This document shows positions 38,693-50,600 of a stretch of 64,000 bases of DNA, piece after piece; positions within the stretch are counted from its first letter, which is position 1, and each line of letters begins with the position of its first letter. The notes beneath the pieces are model-generated. The model worked only from the letters and a program-made list of their open reading frames with translations. It was not told the origin of the DNA and did not search any database. Source of the DNA: Apostichopus japonicus (lineage: Eukaryota; Echinodermata; Holothuroidea; Aspidochirotida; Stichopodidae); contig NC_092580.1 in the NCBI RefSeq assembly GCF_037975245.1, forward strand, positions 22,492,501 to 22,556,500, read 5' to 3'. Made by a program: the position numbers and the translations under genes.

Positions 38693-41600
38693 TTAGGTAT
38701 ATATGTTAACCTCTTCCTTACTGGTTCCTACATTAGGTTCTTCCAGAGAGAGTTTTGTTTCTGTTTGATTAGCATCAGTCTCATGTAGAACCTGCCTTCT
38801 TGCCTCTTCCATGGCCAGCTGAATCTCACGATAAACGTCATCCCTACCTACCAGTCCACTGAATAGGAACGGTTTTTCTTCTCCTAATACGGTGACCTCA
38901 ATTGACATACCACGTCCTGGCATAAATTGGAATGGTTTTGCCTGAGAGAAGACAAAATCAATATTAATATCAAAAATAATATTAGATTGCCAGATGGAAT
39001 GGTTTCATATTAGGCCTTATAGTGCCAGATGGGCAAATAATTTTTTTTTTTTTAAATCAAATAAAATGAAAACTTTAGAAATATTTGTCAATAGCCAAGA
39101 TATGTTTTCAAATGAAACCAACCTTTCCAACATTGGTGATCTCCTTTAAATTTAAGACCATATTCTTCTTCTTGTGATGCAATCTTGATGTTCCAAAGCA
39201 TAAGTTACTACAAGAAGTGAGAAAAAAAAGAGAATGTTAAATACCACTACTGACCAGGGCACAAATTCTTGCAATATGAACAGCCTAATATAAACAGATA
39301 TTACTCTCTAAACTATTAGTGTGCATACACTGAAGTGCATGAATAGGTCATATGCATAGAGGGATAAACAGGGTAGGACACATTCCCACCTCGTCTGCCC
39401 CCTTCCATCCCCCTCCCCCCAAAATTGATTCATCAAAAAGGTTTTTTCTTTTCTAGAAAGAAGGTTCTGACTTCCCCTAGGAAAGCATTGGGCCCTTTAA
39501 GAAAACAAATTCAAACTCCAGCTTGGGGCTTGCTATCTATGAAACCTTTCTATATTAAAACTCTCTGTAGGAAACCACCTTTCTACAAAACATGGAAAGG
39601 CCTATTCCAGAAGGATTTGGACACTTTATGTTAAGGTTCTCCTCCAGTATATTGGGGTCTGCCATGCACAGGTCTCTGCTATACCCTTTTCCCTCCATGA
39701 AGTACGATCTCTTGATAACCTACCCTCTCTAGATGACACCGTCTCTCAACGAATAACCTCTGTGCAGTACATCATGCAGACCTTATTACGCCTTCTCAAC
39801 AATTCACCCTCCCTTAACTTTACGCCTCTATATTTCACCCTCCTTTAACTTACGCCTCTATATTTCACCCTCTCTATACTACAAAACGATCAGACATACA
39901 CCCTATCTGCAGAATACAGGGTAGGTGAGTCGGGTTGGTATTATCATACGTATCATTATCACAAACTGGAGTACACATACATCTTGGGGTTTGTGATGTG
40001 ATTTTGGCACTGCAATACCTGATACATTATTACCTTCTATTAACCGTCTCTATGAAATATATATTGGTCATAAACTATTAGCTCCATTCACGAAGATCAA
40101 TCAGTAAACAATTACGGACAGAAATATCAACAAAATGGGAGGTGATGATGAGAGGTCCAAAGACTAACCAGTTTGTGAGATACAGCCGTCCGTGTCTGAA
40201 TGCAGTCGTTAAATTCCGATCTTTGTTAATGAGGGTGCAGCGTTTGCCACCTTCCCAACCTGTCGGAGAAGAGATACATGCAAAATATCATTCAGTGCAA
40301 GATTTTTTTTTTTAATTTTCTGGCTGTTGTTATTACTTTTAGGTTTTCTTAAGTTTGGTAATTTTGTATTCCAGGTATCAGTTCTTTTGTACAGTGCTCT
40401 TGAGCATGTTTTATTTCATGACAACAGCACTTTAATATATATGGTATATATTATTATTTTATTCTGTCAAGCAATGTCTGGAATATTCAGGCAAATGTCA
40501 TAAGACCGAACAATCTTCAATAGATATATATCCAACAAACAGTGACATAAAACACAAAAACATCAAGTTGTCATTTATTGCACCTACAGTGACTCATCTG
40601 TCATGGTTTTGTCCATACACCCAAACAGTTTCCTGCAGAATCTGTGCAATTGACTTATTTAAGGAAATATATAGAGTGGCTAGATTTTCTTGTTTCTTTT
40701 ATGAACCAAAGATGTCAGCGGTTCTTGCATTTACACTTGATCTACACTCTATATCTACGCTGCATCGAAGCTCCATATCTATGCTCCACATACACTCCAT
40801 ATTTATGCTTCACCTATGCTGCATCTACACTTTATCTGCCCTTCATCTATGCTCCATCTATGTTTGAACAAAGCAAATCTTAACTGCGAATGAGTCACGA
40901 TTGCAGCAGGCTCTAATATGTTGCAAAGAGAGTTTCTTCAGCAGTGTACAACCACTGGCAAAACATGCAAGTTTAAAACGTGGAATTTTTTTACAGCTAG
41001 TCTTTGTTCTACAGCAGAACTGTTCACAATCAGCAAATATGAAATGAATTAAACGATGTAGATGTTAACATATATAATTGTATTTTTATCCTTGAATTTT
41101 AGAAATAATAAAAGAGGTTCCTGTTACCTGGTTGAGGGTATTCACTTGCTGGCAGTAAGAAAGTTTCACAGAAGGCTGGTGTCCGTTCACCGGTGGAGAC
41201 ATCTGTGACCTCTTCAGTGTCGACAATCGGTGGAAATGGGATGTACTATAGAAAGAGAGGAGAGAAGCCCGATGTAAGGTCTCATTCAAATATCAAATTA
41301 AGGAAGAAAATTAATGTGTGTCGACAATCTGTGGACATAGGATGAACTATAGGGATGAGAGACGCCTGATTTAAGGTCTCCTTCTAATATCAAATTAGTA
41401 AAGAAAATAAATGTCAATGTAGCTTTTGATACAGATAACTCTAAAGCAACAAGAATGGAGAGGACCGGCTCAAAATGAGGGCAATATTAGGATCGTACCG
41501 GTGGAATGTTTCATCTGAAACAATCCAAAAGAGATAAAATTTTTTAATGGAAACAGGGCGGGTTTGGTAGAACAAAGATGGAAAGGACTACAAAGAGAAG

Positions 41601-44600
41601 AAGATGGTGTAATAATCAAAATCAGGATAGTTCCAGGAGAAGTTCAAGAGCAAAATGACAATTTTAATAGAACACTAGTAAAAGATATCCCTTCTGAAGA
41701 ATGGAACAGCCTTCGAAAAGAAAATGATGCGATTTGTTAGTAATATAATGAATAAAAATATGTATATTGAACTGAAAATGTGCAAAAATGGAAGAATGGA
41801 TATAAATGGTGTTGCCTCTTGTTTGTGGTGAAATGACCAAAATATGGTCATGTTAAAGTAAGACTTACCTTGACTAATTTTAAGTCTTCTTGGAGTTTCT
41901 GCTTTATACGGTTTATTTGTTTACCTGTTTCAATTGTTGTTTGTGTCTGGAAACAATTTTGTAGATTAAAGACTTTTTTTATTTATTTTTTTTATTGTTT
42001 TGCCAGCTATCCAAATTTGTGAAGCTTTGTAGAGCCAGTTTGAGCCTGTATTGTGAATTGTGACTGCAAATTGTAAATATATTTTGTTGTAGCATTAAGT
42101 GACAGCAATAAGTGGGAGTTAGTATGCAGCAGTTCTAATCTACTTTGTAGTTCATAAATACTCTGCAGTCAGTCTTAGTCTCTATAGTCAGTCTTTGGTC
42201 TCTGTAGTCAGTCTTCAGTTTCTATAGTCAGTCTTAAGTCTCTATAGTCAGTCTTTGGTCTCTATAGTCAGTCTTCGGTCTCTATAATCAGTCTTTGGTC
42301 TGTATAGTCAGTCTTTAGTCTCTATAGTCAGGTTTTAGTATCTACAGTCAGTCTCTGGTCTCTCTAGTCAGTCATTGGTCTCTATAATCAGTCTTCTGTC
42401 TCTGTAGTCAGTTGTTAGTCTCTATAGTCATTCTTTGGTCTCTGTAGTCAGTCTTTGGTCTCTATAGTCAGTCTTCTGTCTTTGTAGTCAGTCTTCAGTT
42501 TCTATAGTCAGTCTTTGGTCTCTATAGCCAGTCTTTGGTCTCTATAGTCAGTCAATAGTCTCTAAAGTCAATGTTTGGTCTATATAGTAACTCTTTGGTC
42601 TCTATAGTCAGTCTTCTGTCTCTATAGTCAGTCTTTGGTCTCTATAGTCAGTCTATAGTCTCTATAGTCAGTCTTCTGTCTCTGTAGTCTGTCTTTGGTC
42701 TCTATAGTCAGTCTATAGTCTCTATAGTCAGTCTTTAGTCTCTATAGCCAGTCTTTGGTCTCTATAGTCAGTCTATAGTCTCTATAGTCAGTCTTTGGTC
42801 TCTGTAGTCAGTCTTCAGTCTCTATAGTCAGTCTATAGTCTCTATAGTCAGTCTTTGGTCTCTATAGTCAGTCTTTAGTCTCTATGGCCAGTCTTTGGTC
42901 TCTGTAGTTAGTCCTTAGTCTCTATAGTCAGTCTTTGGTCTCTATAGTCAGTCTATAGTCTCTATAGTCAGTCTTCGGTCTCTGTGGTCAGTCTTTAGAC
43001 TCTATAGTCAGTCTATAGTCTCTATAGTCAGTCTTTGGTCTCTATAGTCAGTCTTTAGTCTCTATGGCCAGTCTTTGGTCTCTGTAGTCAGACTTTAGTC
43101 TCTATAGTCAGTCTTTGGTCTCTGTAGTCAGTCTTTAGTCTCTGTAGTCAGTCTTTGGTCTCTATAGTCAGTCTTTGGTCTCTATAGTCAGACTTTAGTC
43201 TCTATGGCCAGTCTTTGGTCTCTGTAGTCAGACTTTAGTCTCTATAGTCAGTCTTTGGTCTCTGTAGTCAGTCTTTAGTCTCTGTAGTCAGTCTTTGGTC
43301 TCTGTAGTCAGTCTATAGTCTCTATAGTCAGTCTTTGGTCTCTATAGTCAGTCTTTGGTCTCTATAGTCAGTCTTTGGTCTCTATAGTCAGTCTTTGGTC
43401 TCTATAGTCAGTCTTTGGTCTCTATAGTCAGTCTTTGGTCTCTATAGTCAGTCTTTAGTCTCTATGGCCAGTCTTTGGTCTCTGTAGTCAGTCTTTAGTC
43501 TCTATAGTCAGTCTTTGGTCTCTGTAGTCAGTCTATAGTGTCTGTAGTCAGTCTTTGGTCTCTGTAGTCAGTCTATAGTCTCTATAGTCAGTCTTTGGTC
43601 TCTATAGTCAGTCTTTGGTCTCTATAGCCAGTCTTTGGTCTCTATAGTCAGTCTTTGGTCTCTATAGTCAGTCTGTGGTCTCTATAGTCAGTCTTTGGTC
43701 TTTATAGTCAGTCTTTGGTCTCTATAGTCAGTCTTTAGTCTCTATAGTCAGTCTTTGGTCTCTGTAGTCAGTCTTTAGTGTCTGTAGTCAGTCTTTGGTC
43801 TCTGTAGTCAGTCTATAGTCTCTACAGTCAGTCATTGGTCTCTATAATCAGTATTCTGCTTCTGTAGTCAGTCTTTGGTCTCTATAGTCAGTCATTGGTC
43901 TCTATAATCAGTATTCTGTCTCTGTAGTCAGTCTTCAGCTTCTACGATCACACTGGTTTACCCAGTTACTACTAAGTAATCCTTACTTTGTTCATGCAGA
44001 AAAGCAAAAGATAAATATGCCAGTCAAGAAGATTGGAAACAGAGCAGGATAGTATAAGTTAAAGAGATGAATTTATTGAAAAATAAAGACTTGCCTAATA
44101 AGGACCAATTATTTGATTGTTAGGTTTGCAGAGTGAAATTTTGCCAAAGTAATCTTTTCAATATTTCCATTTTGTTCCTCCATAGTCTGTCAGCAATATA
44201 TATTTCTCAAGAGCATGGTTCTTTTTCTTTTCATCTTTGGTTTCAATGAGCACTTAAAAGGCACTTGGAAAGAAATGACCATTTTCTGGCCACATTTTTG
44301 GGATATATATTGTACAACAAACTTCTACGGGAAAGAGGGTGATCTGTTGTCAAATTAGGCTAAACATCAATACTCTTTTCATATTACTTTAGGCTAGGCA
44401 TTATCCTTTAAAGTATACTGACTGCATGTGACAGCATTTTTTCAGGCCATTTAAATGCAACTTTACCAAACCTACCGGAATATTACCGAAAATAAACATT
44501 ATACTCTGATCAAACTAAGATCGCCTTGAAGATATTCCTGTCCAAAACAAATTCCAATATTAGCAACATTTTACAGATCCTATTTGACTCATTTTGTCAC

Positions 44601-47600
44601 CCAGACGATTTTTATCAAAGTTTTAGTTATACTCAGTGTTGTGAACAACGTGTCACCAAAGTTTCAAGTTGAGTGACTCGAAGAAGATTGTGAAGTTGTC
44701 TTTTTTTATCCCCGTAGAAAGCAGTGACTGGAGCCAATGACTCAACACGACCGTAAAAGTGACTCGTCACAACTCTGGTTATAAGCAGAAGCAAAACTTG
44801 AATTTCTAAGTATTAACATTTCGACCTTTCCTTCCTATATTTGGAACCAAAACTTCATACAAACTCTGAATTATGAGTGGATTTTAGTATGCAGTAGAAT
44901 TTTCCCAAATTAAACAAAATCAATGTGCACAAATTTGCTCTTCGAAAAGAAAAAGTCTGCAAACAACCTGAAAGTTACCAATTCTATTACTATTCATGGC
45001 ATGCAAAAAAGCAAATCAGGAAAGTTTTATATTTTATATTATTCTTGTTTTGGAGGGGTTTTTTTCTTCATTATTTGAAATGCGGATAGTCTTTCTAACA
45101 AACTGCGTGGTTATGGGTACGAGGTTAAAAAAAAAGAACTAAAAATTTCCTAAACAATATGCAAAAAGTCTGCTTTTTAAATTTTATAATATTTCCAGTT
45201 AACAAATTTCATCCTCATGTCTTGTTTGGCCATTCATACAGCTTAAAGTTTGTTTTCACTAACAAACTGTCAGCCAGAAAACTTGAATGTTTCATCTAAC
45301 TCTCCTTGAAACAGTCAAATTTAGCCCAACACTCACCTCTGCTTCACTGGTACCTTGAAGTTTTCCCTGTTCAGAAATAACTTGTATATTTGTCAGTGTC
45401 TGGAAGCAATTATTTGGATTAATAGTTTTAGGAGATGAACATTTCCCAACAAGAGTAAAGCATAGGGTAATGCATTACATAATCTTGAACCATAAAGATT
45501 TGAATTTAGAGTATTTAAGTGACAGAAGGTTGGTTATAATGACTGGTAGGTTTTGACAAATAAGTTTCTGTTTTTTTTTTGCAGAGTTTGTTGGAGATTG
45601 ACGTAGGACGGTGGAGACAAAACACAGTGCAACCTAAAAGTGAGTTGTTAAACAATAAAAATGAATACACGATCAGAAAACAATCGATGGAAAGATGTCT
45701 GTTTAGGTGCAAGTCACCAAGTCATGCTCAGGCTCAGCTATGGTTAGCCACAAGAGGTTGAAAGTTTGAAATGACTGCTGGAAAGTTAAGGTTTACGATG
45801 TTAAATGTTAAAAGGACAAAGAAAGTACGACGAAGGAAAATATTACAAAGCAATCACACATGACCTAATGTTTGGAGCCCCTTATTTCACTCCCCCCATC
45901 CTCCCCTCTATTTCACTCCTGTATCCCCACCCCCTGCCCACTCTCTTGTTTCTTACACCTGTGGTTATAGTAATTTTACACATGTATTATAAAAACAATG
46001 TCAGATAAGGGAAGATAAGAAAAGACAGTCGCTTAGAAATGACACAATTTTGGATTACTTTGTAAAGACAGGTATTCTGTTGTTACATCTCACCAATTTT
46101 CAGAGCCAAAGCTCCCTGACTTTGTTCTTTAAGCCTGTCTAATGAAGTAATTTAGGACTTATGTCACCAGAATTTTGGGAAAGATAACTGAAAAAGCTCC
46201 ATGTTAGGCACTCAGATTTTAGGCCCATTGCAATCCGTGGGAAACTAAAATTCCTTCTCCAAAAACGAAAAATGTTTTAATTCTTTGCAACTCCGTATTT
46301 ATAATATGTGTTTGTCATGAGAAGCTAATTTTCCGCTTCAATTTAACAAGTGAGGGAACCCGGCCGTCGGGTCATTTAATGTGAAGCCCAAGTAGGGTGT
46401 CCCTCCCGAGAATTTTTTCCTCTTCAAACTGTGTATTCTAAGGAGTATTTAGGCTATAAATTAGGGCTATAAATTAGGTCTAAACACACAAGGTTGTACT
46501 TATAAATACTTTTGGATTTTGACCAAAAAAAATAACGAAATGCGTTCTCTCCCCCTTTTCAACACTGCTCTAAAGTTTCTTGTAGATTTAGCAAGACATC
46601 GGAAAGATACTTGTTTTATCTTCGGTACTAAAGAATTACTGTCCAGAGTTAAGTTGTCTATACTTGCCTCATCTCTCTCACGTTTTAATCTCTTTTGTTC
46701 TACATCCTCTTTCGTTGGCAAGGACTGGAAGAATAGGTGAACTGTATCGTACTTGGCCTTGAATCTGGGAAACTTGTTGTAGAGTGCGTTAAGAATAAAT
46801 AGTTTCCAACCTACAGCCATAGCTGAGAGGAAAAGATAAAAGATGAAAATCAACAAAGATATCGTTTAAATGCACATGTCACCGAAATGTGCGATGTTGA
46901 AAGAGAATCTGTTACTTGCAATTCAAACATTAAAGGGAGAAAGAAACTTGAGAATCTTGACAAAACAGTTCTTTTTCCGATGGGCTAACACAATATAGCA
47001 TTGCATGCCATAGTATAGATAGTTTTCTAAAATGATACTGGTAAGTAACCAAAAGAAATGTATAGTTCCTCTGCACTTTGTAGATTAAGGCAAATGGCTG
47101 AGGGCTTGGCTAGGTTGAGGCTGCCGGTTGGATCACTGAGTCAGCATCAATTTATGCCCCAGTCCACCCCTATTTTGTAGATTACTTTCCCAGCATAAGA
47201 ATAATGTAATTATTTAATATAAACAGTGGAAAGTAAACTTAAAAATTTAGGGTAAATTTGACCAACCAAGAAAGAAGAAGAGCCATTCTCCAGAAAATAT
47301 AACAGACATTGTGAAAGAGAAGACGACGCCTTTCATCAGTTTTCCTGTTGCTTCAGGATTACCCCAGTAAATCATCCTGCAAAATGAACGAACCACAAAT
47401 TGTTGTAAGTGAGCGATCTGTATCCAATAGAACGACATCTTATGACAAGGTTGGAAAGGTCAAAGTTCATAATGATAAGAAGAAGTGGATGAGGTAAGGG
47501 TTCTGGAGGTCAAAGCACAGATGACTTATAGAATGATTTTATTGTAAAACCCAGAAAACTAACATAAAATCCCACTCAACTGGGTTTTCATTTCAAGTCT

Positions 47601-50600
47601 CACTTCCAGAAATTTGGGAGTAAAAATCAAAACAATCAAGAAATCTCTAATCAATGAATATGCAGATTTAATCAAAATTTGAATTTCTTGCAACAGAGCT
47701 TTTATGCAACATTCAAAGTCTATTGTAGCAAAGAATATATGTTAGGGCATCTAAAAAGAAAAAAGTCTGATCTAAAACATATTTATTTAACTTGATTATA
47801 TTGTCACTTCCATGAATGCAACCACCTTCCAAATATTGTTGGTCCACAACATCAGCTATAATGGATCGGATATAGAATATTAATAGTCAGAGTCATCACC
47901 GGGGGGGGGGGGGGGGCTAGGGAGCATGTGAAAGCCAATCAATGCAACATGATTACTACACAGTAGTCATCTATGACTAAATATTTGTATGAAATGCAAC
48001 TTAACATAGTCAGGACAATATGCAAATATTTAATATTTTACTTTTACTACATATAATATGTAGTACATACAGTGTACATGTAAGGAGGAGAGTCACCATG
48101 GTAACAAAGGTCTTACTGATGTAGTTTTTCAAGTTGATCTGCTAGATAGCCTAGCCAATTCTGAACTTTCCGTGCCACGTGGAAAACAAGTTTGTACTTG
48201 TCTGTCATACTCAAGGATTGCTTGTCATCCTCTGGCTGTGTGAAGAGGAGGAAAACTTAGGATTAGACACAATAACCAATACTAAAGTTATAGCTTGGCA
48301 ACAGGGTCATAGGTCACAACTGTATGAGGAATGGATGTTGGAGGAGAGAAAGGAATGGATGAGAGAATGAATATACTATTCCTTACAGGTTAACAGGATC
48401 ACTCTCAAAAGTTCATTATGTCAAAATTGGAAGAAGTCTCCAAAACATTTCCACTAAATATTCCATCCCCCCCCCCCCCGAAAAATGTCTCAGTCACGAC
48501 TTATCAGGATTGACCATGTAATTCTTCTTTCATGTTTTTTTGTTTGTCATTACAGCATATTTGTAGGCAATACAGACAACATTTAAAGGTGTTGGTTTGC
48601 TTCACCTGTTTTAATGTGATTAGTAGAACTACTAACATTACCAACCAAGTTATCCACGCAAGTAAAATTTGTCAGAACAGATCAGCTTACCTCTGGCACC
48701 ATATGATATGGCAGTAATGAAAAACAAACTTTCCAGCCCCTGTAATGAAACAATGAAAATGACTTAACAATTTGGCATATCAATCACAGAACAGATAATA
48801 ACCCAGAGATGAAAGAGGACAAGAAGAAGAATAACAAATCAAATGCATAGATAATTAGCTGCATCAATGTTTAATTCTTCAGTCAAAACAGAAATTATAG
48901 GGCTTGTCTCTTGTTTACCATTTACAGTTTTCTTCAATAGTTGATAACATTATATAACTTGAGATTTTGCAGGTCACAAAGGACACTAATTCATTCACAG
49001 ATTTCAAAACAATTTCAAAGTATGCCTAACTGAAGAATTTCAATTAAAATCAAACCCTTCACCCTTCCAAAGTCACTGTCATCTAAAATGTTTGAAATAT
49101 ATCTCCTCTCTCTTGTTTTGGTAAGAAAAGAAACATGATAGATAATAGGAAAGAAAGAGAAGGGAACAGCTAAGATATATATATAGATAAATATATGAAA
49201 GAAGGTACACAACTAATATTGAACCCTTTACCTGGATATAAAGTAAGTACTTCCCAGTAACCAGATTGTTAGTGCTAACATGACTGTCACCAGCCATCCT
49301 TTCCATGCACAATACATGTAGATCTATAGATGAGAAAACATATTCAAGATGACAAGATGCCAGTTCACCATTAGTGTGTATTATATAAATGAAGTATGAA
49401 TGTAAAGCAGGGTAATGAAAAGGGGAAAAAAAATACAAGAACAACATAGTACTCAACAGATTTGCAGGACAACTACAGCAGCAGGAATACAATTCCCTTG
49501 GTATGAATACAAGGTTCTATTAAATCCCATTATGCATTCCATCATAAATACAAACTAACCAATCCCTTAATTCTACAATCTTTTTTCATACTACTGTGTA
49601 CCGGTAGTATTAGTGTAATCACACAATCATGACGATGAACTTGTTCTCCCAAATTTTGGGCCCATTTGCAGAGACTGGAGCGAACAAAAGGCTCAATCAT
49701 AACATAGTGTCCATTCTCTGTCACTGTTTTGGTCGAGATGTAAAACATTAATCGGTCCGATGAACGGGCAGATATATTGATCATTCCCTCCATAACTGTG
49801 CATTACGTAATATGCATGGCTGTGTGTTACACCATGCCTGGGACCATGTTTGAAAGGCAGACAGAACCGTTCAAAGGACACATTCACAAAATGTTACCAC
49901 GAGTCATCAGTTGTTTGCCGTGCACTAGAAAGACCAGCGAAAAAACTGTTCACTGTGTAGGCTACATCATTTGTTAAACTTAGGGTATTGAGGTCATAAC
50001 ATTCGCCTGCGCATGGGTCCCATTAATGTTAAATTGGTATACAAACAGGCAAGTTCTTGTTTGAATTTTTCATATGCTCATTCCAAAAGTTTGGCAGAAA
50101 AGTATGACTGTGAAAGTATGATCGTGAAAATATGGTTGCGAAGAGTATGATTGTGAAAAGTATGATAGTGAAAAGTATAACAGTGCAAAGTATGGCAATG
50201 AAAAGTATGTTTGTGATCATAATGATTGCGTGATTATTTACAACGCAATAGTACCCACAAAAAAAAAAGATTCCTTAATAGACCTTTATTGACAAAGTAA
50301 GATTACACTTGTATCTATTATAGGTTTCAAAAATGCCCAAAGTAAAGAGTATGAGTACAGATCAACAAATGAGACTACGATAACCGGCAACTTTAGTAAA
50401 ACTTTGACGAGCACAGACTCGCTAGAAGTCTGGTTGATACACAGCAGCTGGAAATATGAACAATGATTAATACAAAACCACGGTCTAAACAGGTTTAGAC
50501 CGTGGTTTAGACTAAGGTTAGAATAAAATAGTCTCATCACTGAAGACACAAACCATTATCAATTCATATTTGTCGAAGTTGTTCTATATTATATTAATAA

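Noticed and set aside
42161-43950. CRISPR-like regular repeat array
   Set aside because: Units are contiguous 20-mers without unique spacers, in an animal intron. It is a minisatellite.
50475-50508. microRNA hairpin
   Set aside because: The stem is 16 bp with a 2-nt loop and no longer imperfect stem, unlike a microRNA precursor.
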